Assembly: GCA_013396655.1 (NCBI GenBank)
Contig: WBMV01001915.1
Span: 422,999-486,998 of the forward strand
Direction of reading: 5' to 3'
Source of the DNA: Campylorhamphus procurvoides
Taxonomy: Eukaryota; Chordata; Aves; Passeriformes; Dendrocolaptidae
DNA: 64,000 bases
This document shows, piece after piece, positions 38,855 to 52,357 of this stretch (within the stretch, counting starts at the first letter, position 1; every line of letters starts with the position of its first letter). Under the pieces are notes generated by a model. The model had not been told where the DNA came from. It saw only the letters and a list, made by a program, of their open reading frames with translations, and searched no databases. The translations under genes were made by a program, and so were the position numbers.

Positions 38855-39440
38855 TTCAGGTAGGCAGCAAAGAATTGGCAATAAGAAGTCCAAGGGCAAT
38901 TAAGGAGAGACTTCAGGGCCTTGGGATGACTGGTTAAGGGATCAGGAGCACAAGGGCTCTTCTCCTCTATCATTCCAGTTGTACGGAATGATAAGGGAAG
39001 AAAGGAAGACTCCTTTCAGATCAGTACCTGACTCTGAGCCTGGTGTCACTAGCAGAATTTTGGGGGTTTGGATCACGTGTGTTGTTTACATGACACCAGG
39101 ACTGCTAACAACAACCTGTCTCAAAAGAAGAAAAGTATCTTTGGGCAGGGGTTAGCAGGGCTTATTGAGAGACCTTTAGACTAGGCCTGAAGGAAGAAAG
39201 GCATAAAACTAAGCTTGCTACAGATAAGCCTGGGGGCAGCACCCCACTGCCTGAGGGTCATCATGCTAGTGAGGTCCTTCAGTCTGCTGTCTCAGTGGAG
39301 GCAGGGGATGGAGATGCATGCAGCAGCGAAGACACAAAGGGTTACTGATGTATTAGAAACCATGGAATTGCTAGATTAATGTTTGAACTCAATAGTCTTA
39401 CAGGTCTTTTCCAAAATAAACAGTGCTATGTTTCTATAAT
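38855..39440 (+). mobile_element. CR1-like composite: upstream CR1 region joined to a 3' tail
   Basis: The segment with CAAGGGCAATTAAGGAGAGA, GGGCCTTGGGATGACTGGTT and GAGCCTGGTGTCACTAGCAG resembles text I associate with the upstream part of long avian CR1 elements. Its right end (TTGAACTCAATAGTCTTACA then GGTCTTTTCCAAAATAAA) resembles a CR1 3' tail. The intervening ORF2 reverse-transcriptase region is absent. It is in the plus orientation. The tail match is fairly clear; the upstream match is from memory and less certain. Confidence 0.5.
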
Positions 39441-40773
39441 CCTAAATATGTATGTTTTGTATGTTATATGTACAAAAAATATTTCATTTTTGTATTATTC
39501 TGTATACTGGGTTCCTTATGCTGAATTGCCACAAATATACACTTTCTTACTACTTTCCATATATTGATTGGGCCTATTTTCCTCAAGGTTGCTTGTAAGA
39601 ACAAAATCATGAACATCATAAAGTTGGTAGAAGTCTTTTCTGCTCATCAGGAAGACTGAGGGGGTCAAGGTTTCAGCACAGTTATTTCACATAAATGCAT
39701 CTGCCTACTTTGACCAGAGTGAAATTTCCTTCCATTCTACACTACCTTGCTCCTTACTTATCAAACCATGGTTGCTGATATTGATATATTGAAAATTCAG
39801 AGTTATTTCACTAATTAATTACTTGTTGAAGAACCAATTGGATGGTAATATTGATAATAAATAGTAACAAATCTTATATTCCCAATCCACAACAGCAGAT
39901 GACCAGTCTGGAGAAGTAGTAGAGGTTCACTAACATAACAATAACTCAAAAAAAGGTTAAAACTATTGTACTTTAGACCAACAACATACATGACAGTAAG
40001 CAAACTAACAATACTAATTTGATTGAGTTTAAACTGATTGTCCCCAATACTTTCCTAAAGTCACACATTACATTTGCATAGGATTGGAATCATTTCAAAG
40101 TTAGCTTTCCTTTCTGACAATGGAGTAACTCCAAGATTAATCCTAAAAAGTACTAAAACTGAAAAGCACCATAGCACCAGCACAAAATTGGTGTAAACAG
40201 CATCAGTAATTTTAAATTTGTTTCCAAACTTGAACGGATTAACTTTATACACACAAGTCTTATTGCAGATCAGACACTCTTTAACCTGCAGCAGCCAGCA
40301 TGAAACTGGCATAAGGTCTGCATCATGTGCTCCAGTTAATTCAACAAAAATGCGGTCATGCGCCCACACTTGATCCAGATCAAATATGCACTCATTGTGA
40401 TCCAGGAACACGCAAATCTGGTATTAATGGACATGAAACCATAGCCTTGTATGACAGAACAGCTTTAGATATTCTGCAGATTTCATTGACAGGTTTTTCA
40501 ATAGGCATGTTTTTTCCTTTAACATATCCAAATGCTTCTAATAGCTGTGATGTTTTTTTCCACATAAATCATTAACTTTAGATTTAAGTAAATGGAACAC
40601 AAAATCAGGAAAAAAGCCCCAACTCCCAACCCAACAAATTTGAGTCATCTGTGAAGGGCTGTAGGTAAGTGGTTGCAATAAATTTAAGCAAGTAAAAAAA
40701 AAAAAAAAAAAACCAATGTGTGGAAACCAAGTCCCATCTAGATATTGAAACAATCAAAATTTAGAAATCTTAC
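39441..40773 (-). other. RIMS2: RIMS2 intron next to the large exon
   Basis: Intronic sequence after the GTAAGA donor of the 40774-41699 exon. A run of 18-19 A on the plus strand (T on the sense strand) lies at about 40695-40713. No additional exon was recognised. Confidence 0.75.
40695..40713. repeat. Poly-A/T tract
   Basis: An uninterrupted A run of about 18-19 nt, only some 60 nt past the donor of the large exon. Sense-strand poly-U this close to a donor could bind TIA-type proteins, but a plain slippage-prone run is the simpler reading. Confidence 0.85.
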
Positions 40774-41699
40774 CTTTTTCACTAACACTTTCACTTTCAA
40801 TCTCTACATCATCACAACTTGTATATTCTGGAGTGGATGCCAATTCCTCTTCTGAGCTACTTAATGAAACCTGACGCATTTTACCTCCCTTTTTTGTTTT
40901 ATGGGGCTTTGGTGGTGGAGGTCTGACAGATTCAGACTGGTCTGAGCTAAGTGAATCGTTCCGTAACATGGTCTCCATTTTCTCACGTTTTGTTTTCCGT
41001 ACAGCAGAATTGGGATCCAAATGGTGCTGTTTCCTTAATGAATCAGAGCGCCTCATGTCTGGTCTTTCCAGAGGAATTGGACTCCTCCTAGGTGTAGGAG
41101 GGCTATGATTTGTGGTCCTCTGACGATTGGGACTTGGCCCCTGAGCCTCTCGAGTTCTTTCCATAGAGTATGAACGTTGATTTTCCATGACAGCCCTGCG
41201 CTCAGACACTGATCTTTGTCTTGACGGCCGTTCCATCCGCAGCACAGACATCCGAGAATCTTCCAACTCTGTATTTGCCAATGAGACATCACTATGTCTC
41301 CGTTCATGACGTGCGCGGGACACTTCAGCATGAATACGCATTTGTTCCTCATATGGTTGTGGCTTGACTGGATAACGAGCCAAATTAGGATCACTTCTGT
41401 ATCGTGCCTGGTATTCCTCTTCCCTCCGCTGCCTTTCATATTCTTCCCTGTTTTGTGCATCTTCTTCTTCTACCGGATACTCCTTGGAACGCCTGCGGCT
41501 CCTTCGGTTGGAATCTCTATAATCACCCAGTTCAGGTTCTTCATATAACTGAGGCCCACGCTGTGACCGTCTATCTGAATAATCTGATGGTGACCTGGGC
41601 ATCGCACTGTCTGATGTAGCATACTGTGAATATTCGTCTCTCTCGTCCCTTTGGTCGTATCTTCTGTTCTGTTCTCTCGATATTGATGGGCTTCTTTTC
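40774..41699 (-). CDS. RIMS2: RIMS2 large linker exon (internal coding exon)
   Basis: Internal exon of RIM2, a presynaptic active-zone scaffold that links Rab3 vesicles, Munc13 and calcium channels to prime release. The acceptor is a TTTAG at 41700-41704 after a pyrimidine-rich tract; the donor is GTAAGA ending the exon at 40774. The exon is 926 nt: one base completing a codon, 308 full codons, and one base opening a Gly codon. The reading starts KRSPSISREQNRRYDQ and ends ESESVSEK. It is rich in Ser, Arg and Glu and looks disordered, with a basophilic RRHSDVS at 41282-41302 and a proline stretch PPPPKPHK at 40898-40921. Stretches such as YRSDPNLARYPVKPQPYEEQ and MLRNDSLSSDQSESVRPPPP match my memory of mammalian RIM2; RIM1 is clearly different here. 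It lies between the zinc-finger region and the PDZ domain. A Met at 41602 is internal, not a proven start. Confidence 0.96.
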
Positions 41700-42062
41700 C
41701 TAAATAATCATGACAAGAAAGCAGAAAGAGAATTCTGTCAATATATTATGCAGCACAAATATACAGTTAATGCTAAATGATAGAATGATCAACTGATGGA
41801 AGAAAATCCGTTCATCGCATTTCTTCGTGAATTTGCTCTCACATTTTCTGTATAAATTAAAGAAAGCATGTCATGCTGCAAATATGCTTTTGGTGCACAG
41901 TTTAAATAAAAAAACAACTTTGAAGGAAAAATGATAATACCACATTATAAAATATAGAATACAAATGCTACTTTGTAGTCATAATTGCTTTACAAGTACC
42001 AACATTTTATAATCCTTTGTAATCATTTTACAGTGATGTAACTTGACCATATTCTTCTATTT

Positions 42063-42180
42063 CATAAGGTTTTATAATCACCATAGAAATTAAGGCTAGA
42101 AGGACCATTCAGTTAGTTTGCTCTTTTAGCAGCCACTATTCCTGGAAACCACACATTTCAGTTCCCACAAAACTATGTGT
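42063..42180 (-). mobile_element. Possible old CR1-like 3' tail
   Basis: ATAGAAATTAAGGCTAGAAGG then ACCATTCAGTTAGTTTGCTC resembles the diverged tail of older reptile-type CR1 (AATTTAAGGCCAGAAGGGACC-like). Short and degraded; could be coincidental. Confidence 0.3.
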
Positions 42181-44367
42181 CGCTAAGGGCAGAAAACAGA
42201 CAAAGATCCAATGGCTGCACTTAATCAGATGAACTCAAAAGTCCTGAACTCAGAAATCAAAACACTTTTTTATGTTGCAGAGAAGGGAAAGAGCTTCAAA
42301 GTTCTATCTGAGTAGACAAAAGAATCCTTTCCATCCCTATAGGGATGATAGTAGTCCAAATATTTGAGAAAGACACAGCAGCCATACACCAGAATGGAGT
42401 TCCTCTACCACATAAAGCATTGACTCTTTGTCGTAGATAACATCTGGCAATTGACAACTCCTGAGGCTTCAGAGGAAGGTAGAAAAAGAATTATCAACAG
42501 ATATTCTTTCCTGACACTGACAAATGGTAGATTGAAGCATGTGATTTTTTTCATATATAACATTTTAATAAAGGGTGTTTCTGGAATATGTTGTGAATGT
42601 GTTCTGTTAGTTTAAAACAATATCGTTTGCTACATGATTTAAAGGGATCAGTTAAACAGGGAGTAGGGATTCACAGGGGAAAACAAACTGGAGCTTCAAA
42701 TCCTGCCTTTATCAATCCTTACAGGGTAATGAGCATTTAAAATGCTACTTCCAGGCATGTGCTGATTTGTACTTGGCTTTTCACCCTAGATGGATCTGAA
42801 GAAGTTACCTGTAGGAAACTGGAGCAAAGATCCCAGATGTGGATAAAAGAGACAGGGATGGGATTATCTGGGATAATATAGATCAACTCAAGCTTTAAGC
42901 CATAAAAATACATATATGAAGCTATTTTTGTGTTGTCAGTCCTTTTTTTCTTATATTTAGTTCTATCTTTATAATTAAGATCCCTTTCTAAATGTTTTCT
43001 ACCCTCACAAAATGGCCACTGATCCTGAATGTCAGCCTTGCAGGGAGCAACCAGGAGAAACTACCTGTGTTTAGAAGGATGGGATAAAGGTGAGCAAATA
43101 CACAGCCTTGTTGTTGCCACAATGGTCCTAGAAGAAGAAATTAAACACTTCCACAATTTAGTGATGGGGAGGAGAAACAGGCTCTCTCTCAGTGCCCAGG
43201 AAAGTATAAAGGGCCCTGTATCTAGCTGATAGGAGAGAAAATACCCTTCTCACAGCCAGAAATGAAATGCAGTCTCTTCTCAGCAAGCAAAAACGACAAC
43301 AGTCTGAGCAGAGTGTGTGTGCTGGAGGTGATTGGCAAATTGGCATCCTGTACTGCCTTAGGTCCCATACAGGGCCATTAAACTGTGCTTGAAAGATTTT
43401 ATTTCAGTCTTGCCTTGTAAATGTTAAAGTACTTTAGTTTTACAATGGCATCTGCAAATTAGAAAACTGATTAAATCTTGCAAAAATTAAAATCTTCCTG
43501 CAAAGCATGACAAGTAACGTAAGCATCGTGCAGATACCTATTTGCTAATGGTGAAGCTAAGTTGTCCTGTCTTATTACAGAGTCAAGTAACCAGCACAAA
43601 TCATAACCTCTGTAAGTTTAATAAAATATCTATGGATTCTGCTACTGGCGACTCACGTGGAATCGCTCTAATGTGACACGAACAGAGTTTCATAAGTCTA
43701 AAACCAGAATGGCCAATGGGAACGGACAACTAAGACAACAGAACTACCAGAATGCACAGTTTGCAAAGACATAGTTGTTATTAAGACAACAGAGATTAAG
43801 TTCAGAAATGCTTTAAGGAAGAGAAATATTTTTTGCTTAAATACTTCAGCTGATGAAAAATATGCCATATCCCAAAATAAGTAGTTCCAATAGCATTTTA
43901 CCTAATCCCTGAAAATTCCTGCCATGCTTATAATAAAAATTTGTACAACTTCCCCTGCCCAATTGTGTATCCCATGTAGGCAAAATCTTTTTATCTCTAG
44001 GCAAGCCCAATTGAAATAAATGGCACTCAGCAGATACAGCTGATACGTTCATTCACGTGCATTTCATTGCAAGATTGCATTACCTTTAGATCAAGGTGAA
44101 TTCACTACCACAGATTTTTGGATAGATTTGATTATCCAAATCATTAAAACACTCTAGTAAGCATAGTTTATAGGATCAGCTCCATGATGTATTGTGTAAC
44201 ACACAAAACTATACAGAATCTAGTTTGACAAATCTCACACATGCCTTGGAGATGCTTCAGTATTAAACATCTGCATACTTGTGCCTACAGCAATATAAGC
44301 AAGAGATTAGAAGAGTTGTTTTAGCTACAAATAGGAGATTATAAAAATACAATCCCACACTCCCACA

Positions 44368-44402
44368 TACATGTATATATATGCATAAATATATATATGT
44401 AT
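44368..44402. repeat. AT-rich alternating purine-pyrimidine stretch
   Basis: ACATGTATATATATGCAT then AAATATATATATGTAT, roughly self-complementary with one offset. Typical of a degenerate TA microsatellite. Confidence 0.75.
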
Positions 44403-47400
44403 GACCACATGTCACAGTATCTTCATGTGGATGCATAGAATAGTAGACAAATCACTTCTGGAAACATTACTGCTATAATGTCATGGAGGGAAGACTGAGG
44501 GGATTAAAAAGATGCATTTCTGTATGAGAAAAACAATATTGCTGAGGTAAAATATATTTCCCTCAGGAAAATACATCATCTCATAAACTGGCACAGGATT
44601 TACTGAAAAATCCACCTTTTTTCTAGCACATACTATGTTAATGAGAGGAGGATGTGACAATTTAGCATTATATTTTCACACCATTTGCACAAACATTTTC
44701 TAACCTTGGGTGCTACATTTACCAGTAGTCATCTTCCATCCTCCATTCTGTTGCTATGACATGAACATAGGAACACCATATGACAGTAATTCAAGTAGCA
44801 TCTCGATACCCAGTCTATTGCAACCTTTTGTGAAGGAAAAAGCTTTGCAGAAGTGCCCTGCATGTGGCAACTGCTAGGCCATATGCAAGAAGAAGACCTG
44901 CCTGAAAATGTAATGCTTTTCTTCAGAGAAAGCAGCCTCATAGATAACAGCAACTAATTTAATTCCTGGCCTATGCTGACTGACACTATCAGACTCCCTT
45001 TCTAATTAATTTCATTCCTGTTGAAGGCATCTAACTTCACTCTGGAATCAAATGCCAGAAGTTAATCCTATCCATCCAAAATATATTAACTGTACTTGTA
45101 CACTTGATCAGCCAGAAACCTTGCTGTCAGGAGAGGGCTCATCCTGCCCTGCAGTCAGCACACCACTTAGTATTCAAGCCTATCATTCTCCTACTGGTAA
45201 TCATAGCACAATTAGCCCCCCTTTACATTCAACAGTTTTTTAATTTTTAAAAAATACTTGCTATAAACATAGTTGTACAATGCATGCTATATATTTTAAA
45301 CCAGAGTTATGAAATCATGGTGGGAGGAACAGTACTTGTGAAAACTTATGGCCAGTCACTACTATTAAAAATCTGCTGTTATTTTTAGATGGCTAGCTAA
45401 TTCTCCCTCACCTTCATGAGCTTCTGTCTAATCCATTTCTCACCATTAACTACCTTAAAGATACTTGAATAAAAGCCTTTCATCACATACTTCCAGCTGG
45501 ATGCCCAATGGAAAATGACTATTCCTGCCTTTCCAGGACTTTCCTGGAACTTAAAAGTTAAGAGAGCTTTAATGGTGTGATACACACCTTCCAGCTGCAA
45601 GCTCAAGCACTATATAACTCTTGTCAGAAGAATTACCACCTTTCCTGAAAAGGCTACCACACCACTGAAAAATTCTCCAGGCCATTGTGATTACTGCTTG
45701 TTTGAAATAACCACCAAATATAATCTCTGTTATGGTTAAAAAACTCTAGAACCTGCATGAATCTCTTTCTCAGGCACAGTTTATAAATACTAATTTTTAA
45801 GATGTAGAATCTGAAACCTACTTTTTCCTAATTATTACTGTATTTTTTTAGTTGTAATTTATCAGTAGAAACATTTTGTCTTTTAACACACAACCCATAA
45901 CCTTACGCTGATGGAAACCTTATTTGCAGTGGACTACAGACATCACTAATATTATGAAAAAGCAAATAGCTTGACTGTAACCTGACCTCCTGCTTATAAA
46001 GTTAAATTATTAAACTCCCCCACACTACAATAGAATTAAGTGCTTAAAATATGATATAGAAGAATATAAGACAGCTATTTGGCCTTGATGGCTCTGATTT
46101 CAATAAAAGAACTAAACAGCTTGAAAGTCTTTGACATTCATTTGTATTCTTCCTCAAAGAGAAAACACTCTTCTGCTTTGACTTAAATTTTTGAAAAATT
46201 AACCCAAGTATACTGTAGAAATGGAGATTTAAAAAATAGGTTTCTATCACATTTCAGAAGTCACAGATATTCAAAAACATTGTAATATGAAAGTATTTAT
46301 ATCACTGTCAAAACCAGATGTCAGGTCTTCCTGCTACTAATCTTGTTCTCAGACTAAGAGAAGACACACTTGAACTTGAAGGGAGAAAACGTTCATGAAA
46401 ATACTATTCTAAAGATATGTTTAAACATATGGGTACCTCAATTAATCTACATCTACTTGAAAATGTCTATAAATTAGAAGTTTTGAGTCAGTTAAAAAAT
46501 AGCAAGGACTCAGTGTGCCTGAGCCATCATCTACTACTTGAAAACTGAATATTGGTCACATACTTGTAAGACTCATAATTTAGAAATATATTTGTAAATA
46601 TACTATTTTGTTTTCTGTTTCCTATAAATTAGCAAGGAATAAAATTGACTGAAAAATTAAAACTGAAAATATTTCTCCTGTGCATATTTCAATTTTGCTT
46701 ATCCCTTTTCAAAATGTGATCTTTCAGTACATGAAAGAATAATTCAGAGAAACTTCACATTTACCACTGGAATTCTGTCACAAAAACCATGTAAGAGACA
46801 GGGCTTCTGTTAGAGACCTCATCAAATATCCTGAGCACAGCTTTGTCGCTCCACTACTATGTGGCTCCTGTCAGGAAAACAGCATTTGATGGTTCCTGAG
46901 TGACCATTTAAGAATAGTTCTTTTACTATTCAAAATGTTTATATTTCTATCTGTTGTATTCAACAGACAGTCAGGCACTTGGTTTAAAATAGTGGTGAAA
47001 GGGAGCAGGTAAAACACCATCACGACACCTTGCAGAGAGGTTTCTAGGCTGCCAGAAGGTGAGCTGAACGCACTCTGGACCATATCACCAAAACTCCCCA
47101 TGAGTGCAATGAACCCAGAAAACTTGCTGTGCAAAATTAAGGTCTGGCTGCCTCTCCCAGGGAGGGTCCTCCTCTCTCACTTATGAAAGCATTTCCACAG
47201 ACTTCCATTGCCATACTAAAGAATCTGAAAATTTTTTTCTTTTTTTTGGCAGTGTTTTTAAGAGATTGGCTGATATTGATTTCACTCCTTTTCTCATTCT
47301 CTGCTTGTAACTTTTGCTTTTGCTGAGTCACATTGTGCATGAGAATTCATTTTGCTCTCTGAAGCAGCTCTGGCTCCAGCTCTTTGAAAAAAGATCTTTT

Positions 47401-50400
47401 TCTGACTTCTAAGCAGTTCCAGTTTCTACAAAGATCTCTTTTAGCACTTCTTCTATGCTGTCTAGCTTTATACTAAATTAATCTTCTGATCTGTCTGTAG
47501 CCTCTCCTTAGTTTCTCACTCCCTCAAAACAAGATGAAGAATGTAAGCAAGCAATGCACGTTTCAGAAGTTAATTAATTTATACAGCCTACTCTGATGAA
47601 AAAGGTGTTTATTTCATTTCTTGACCAATACAGTTGCAAATACATTGCTCCGTAGTACATCTACAAGTCAGACACCTAAGCAATTCACTTAGTAAAGTTC
47701 CATTTCCCATTCATTCCTTAGTAAATATTCCATTCCTCATTTCAGCCATGCCTTGAAAATTCTATTTTATAGAAATCATACTTCGGACCATTAGAATATC
47801 TTCCACCAAAATATCTCCAAACAATAATGAATTAAGTTTACAATTGTTAGAAAATCTACTGAAGCATGAGACTGGTAGTGCAGATGCTGATCTCTCGTAG
47901 ATTTTATCTAAAAATATGAATTCACTGACTTCAGGCTTGTATGAATGGAATGAAAGGAAAACTGTAGCAACAAACCATTAACATAATTAAACCCACCACT
48001 GATAAAAAAAAATTGCTTTGACCTCCACATTATTGCACAGACATACAAAACAATACAGTTCTTTTCTATACAAGCAATTCAGAAAAAATTCAGCACTGCA
48101 GCAGGGCTAATTTCAATTTGTGTGAGGAAAAGAGTTATAACATGGAAAGAATGAGTAATTGTTGAACAAAATCTAGTGATTTTAAGTATCATTTTCTAAT
48201 CTACAAACATTTAAGTAATAAGTTTGTTTTGTTTGGTTTATTAAGCCCAGCACATCACAGATAGGAAAATCAGTCTACTGGTAAAGACTACTTTGTCCTC
48301 CTTTACTTTGACTGAGTATTCAGTGGCCCTGAATATATTCTGATTTTAGAGAATTGCAAGCAGAGAAATAAAATAACTATATTTTAAACTGAGTATTCAT
48401 TCAGCTAAATTGATGAATGCTTACCTTTTACAAGGAAGTGGTACGTTCTGATATTTTTCTTTATTTCTACTTTTGAATATTTCCAAAATTAGTATTTTGC
48501 TAATTGTTTTCACTTAATAGATAAACAAGAAACATCTCACCTACTTTTTCAATTAAAAATTAGTGTCAAAAAAGTAGCTAATCTTAAAAACATTAGCAAA
48601 TGGATTAAATTTTATTCAAGCATAATTGGCCAGAATGTGCATTCTCCTTATCTGTATCAGTACTGACACCACAGAAATATTTTGCAGAAGGGTGTAATCA
48701 ATTAACAACTGTCATACAGCAGGATTCAAATTAGTTTAAAACTTATGGTGTTAAAAGAATAGCAGGTCACAGAAACATTAAAACACAATAAGGAGTAAAT
48801 ACAACACTGAGCTGTTACTAAAAAGCACAAATAATATAAAATACAAGGACATTTCAAAATTCCACATATACTGTTTCTATTGAAAGATCTTTTCAAACTA
48901 AAGTACAAGACTTTGTTAATGATAATATGCTCATATATTTGAAGCACAAGAAAAAGTTTTTCAGTACTTCTATTGAGCTTTTTTGCTAAAAGTAAAAAAT
49001 ATCTTCCTAATCATCCCCCAAAAGAACAAAAAAATGCTGAGTGTTAAACATTGTTTTCACACAACACATTCAGCGTCTCTCTCCCTTGCTTTACCTTTTG
49101 ATCAGCCACTGCACTTCTGGGAAGGAGGAAGCCTCAGGTTCATGAGAATACATCAATTTCTGTTCTCGCTAGCACTTTCATTTAATCCTCTGGAGTCAGT
49201 GAAATCATATCAGTCTCTTAATTTTGAGACAATTTTTCAGATGTATTTTACAATCCTTTCTCTTCTCCAAAAATACTATCACAAAATATAAGGCATCTAG
49301 GAAAAAAATAAAGTCTAGTATATGAAACAACAGCAATTCAAGTCAGAGAGCTGACCCAATGGGAAGCTATTGAGAGCATGAGAGGAGGGTTATAGTTTAA
49401 TGCTGTTACCATGTGCTGTATATAGCTGGAGGTCAAGTAAGAATTTACCCTATAAGGAGGATTATGGTACTTAGCTGATTAGTGCCTTGCTACAGTACTA
49501 TTGCCTACAAATGTACATGCTGGTCAGGACATTTCATTTAAACCATTTTTTAAATTGTGCAGTTCCAGTATTTCATGTTTTGTAATACTAGTTCCAGCAT
49601 TTGCTTTGCATTCTAGGCCTCAGATTAAGTTATATAATATCTATTAATCTTAGTTTGTAAGAAGTCGAATTTTGACATAATTTTCAACCATTAGGCTAAA
49701 ATAGCTGTGCCATCTACTTCAGTCTGATGTGCTTAACATACTCTAAAAGTGAAAATACCTTTTCTTACATACTGCATTAAAAAAGCCAACCAAACAAAAA
49801 AAAACCCAAAAAACCAGTGAAAATCAATAGACTAATTATTTCCAGTATACACATTCAAAATACTGTGAGAATGAGAAAATAATAGAAAGCATACATGTAG
49901 ACAGCCTTATTTACATTAAATAAATTATAGACTCATTTTTCCACAGCATCTTCTATCTATGCAAACTAGCTTACAAATAAATTATGTTTACTATAATCCA
50001 CCATGCATAACCCAAATTTGACTGTAATAAATTTAAGCCATGATAAAGTGGCATGACATGGGAAAAATACAGACTTAAAAGCAACCTATACTTTTCTCCT
50101 CGATACTAGTGAGTTCAGACTCCTACAAAAGGCATTCTGACACCAAAGTTTTTTCCCTCAGCCATCACATAAAATATGTCATAATACACTTTTATGTTTA
50201 CATCATTTTATCTCATTTTGTATCTAATCCTTTTAAAGTGTTTCAGTTTCTTAATGCAGGAATTGTTTAGCAGGTGCATTTACTGGCAGATGAAAATATC
50301 TTATTTCTTCAAAGAAAACCTTTAAGTCTGATGAAGAGGAGAATTTTCTTTCAAAGAAACACTCCATTATTACTAGGGTATTATCACCACTATGTAAAAA

Positions 50401-52357
50401 TTATAGCTTCTTCAATAATGACCAAACTAAGAAAATATAAACAACATGAACGGTCATTTGAGAATTGCTTTGCCTAGAAATGTCTCTAGAAGTGTTTTGG
50501 ACTGCTGAACTCCTAAAACTGTAATTTTACTAATGAATGTGAGTCATTCTATCTTTTCTTTGTTTTTTCCCTCTCCATTGTGTCCACAATTACAATATAT
50601 ATATGATATCATACAATGAACTTTAGTTTTAAAATATCTCTGTGATTCATATTTCAGTCTGAAGGAGATTAAATAGATCATACTAAGCTGTTTTGATGCC
50701 TCCACAAAAGAGCAAGTAGAAAATCACCACTGTGGAAATGTCCGGTTTCTTCAGTAATGGGAAGTAAAGACCTATCATTAAATCTAGTGAATTAAGTCTG
50801 TGGTGGCTCATCAATGAACGATGAGCTGCCTGCAGCAGCTTCTCCAAGACAAGGCTGTCAGACTAAATGTGTTCATGCGAGGGAACATAAGCTGGACCAC
50901 TACAAAATGAGACAGGTGCGTTCAATAATTCTTAGAAATTACCTGAGTACATAAAACTCTAAATTTCCTATTCAATTGTCATTCTCAACACACTGGTAAG
51001 ATAGGATTAAATGCCAGGATTTTAAAACAGCACTTAAGTCTATGTAACATAGAAGAAGATCACAAATTTATGGAAAAATTATTCAAATTTATATAAAAAG
51101 CTATAGCGCCTATAACATGTATTAGCAGGACATGTTTCTACAATGTTTTTCAAGCAAAAGAATTTTCTCCACAGTAGATTAAGCAGTCAATTCACAAGCC
51201 ACAGTCGTGTGAACCCAAAGGTGCAGGATCGAATTTAGGACTGCCTAGACAGAACTCCTTCAGTTTAGATCTCCAGGCTCAAACAGAAGGTAGGAAAGTC
51301 ACCATGTCTATGCTACCTACCTGGGTTTTCAGAGACACCATGTAGTAACAACTTCATGTGGATGACAATGACCTGGTTTCTGAAAGTTTGAAAGGCCATC
51401 CTTAGATACCCAGTTGAGATGCCTGAATTAGGTATTCCTAACAAAGCTACTTTGCTTTTCTGCAGAGCTGAGACCTTCTCTGGATGTTGCGCCTCTGGAT
51501 CTTTGATCTCCTCTTAGAGATATCTGCATTAGAAAGAGATGCAACGTGCAGCTTTCCAAAGAAAAAAACTTACTCATGCATCTTTTTAAGAATCCATATG
51601 GAAGATCATTAGCTACTCTAGAAGGTGTGTGGAAATGAACAAACACTTGGAAGTGAAAAGGATAACCCTGGCTACCTACAGCTTTTATACAGACAGGTAG
51701 CACTCAGTTAAGATGACAACAGTACAGAACATACAGAGGAAAATACTGACCTCGTCTAGCAGGAAGCAAACCAGTGTTAATGAGTCCTTATAGAATTACT
51801 AGAAACAAAATAGCAATGAATAAAATTCACTGAAGTACATAACTAGGTTTCTTCCAAGAGAGCTGGGTGGGAATCTGTTTTAAAGACACTTTAAAATGAA
51901 ATTTCTAAAATAAACCTAAAGAAGCCCTTAGATGTATTCTGCATTCTATTGCAATAAAGGTAGACTTAATTACTCTACTTTTACTTAAAAAAAAGAAAAT
52001 AAGACATCAGCTTTATATATTCCACAGGAGAAATGGATACTCATTTTGTAACTTCATGTGCACATAAACATCCCAACTAATTCATGCTTTACAGTTCCTA
52101 TCAGCAACATTACCTGCTTTAACCAATAAACTAGTTTTCAGCAGATTTCTGCAAAGCCAAGGTACAAATGATGAAATTGTAACCAAAGTTAAGGCTATGT
52201 ATTAACAGATTTTCGACCTAACATTGCTCACTTTTTCCATCAATTGCAGTATTTACAAAAAAGGTATGAGAATAATCAAAAGGCCTGACAATACCAGCTA
52301 GACTCAAGTGGCAAATGGTTAAGAAACACAGAGAGGGAATTGTTCAAGTCAAACAGT

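Larger units (their letters stand above)
41700..52357 (-). other. RIMS2: RIMS2 intron upstream of the large exon, first segment
   Basis: Begins with a good polypyrimidine tract and TTTAG acceptor next to the exon, then AT-rich non-coding sequence. I looked for the preceding RIM2 coding exon (expected to contain a motif like TRQDSIKNGSG) and did not recognise it. An alternating purine-pyrimidine AT stretch is at 44368-44402 and a 16-bp AT palindrome at 46415-46430. Confidence 0.7.

Noticed and set aside
40327..40575. 82-codon plus-strand frame with several Cys/His, zinc-finger-like at first glance
   Set aside because: Cys and His spacing does not follow a finger pattern, there is no repeat of it, and it is antisense in a RIMS2 intron.
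41053..41619. Open frames in other frames across the large RIMS2 exon
   Set aside because: Shadows of the RIM2 coding frame, which matches the known protein over its whole length.
40774..41699. Assignment to RIMS1 rather than RIMS2
   Set aside because: The exon and both alternative exons match RIM2 as I recall it (DMDYNWLDHTSWH, PSRQRSVSERR); RIM1 has clearly different residues at these places.
46415..46430. 16-bp palindrome ATATGTTTAAACATAT
   Set aside because: Fully AT-rich except two bases; low complexity makes it unremarkable.
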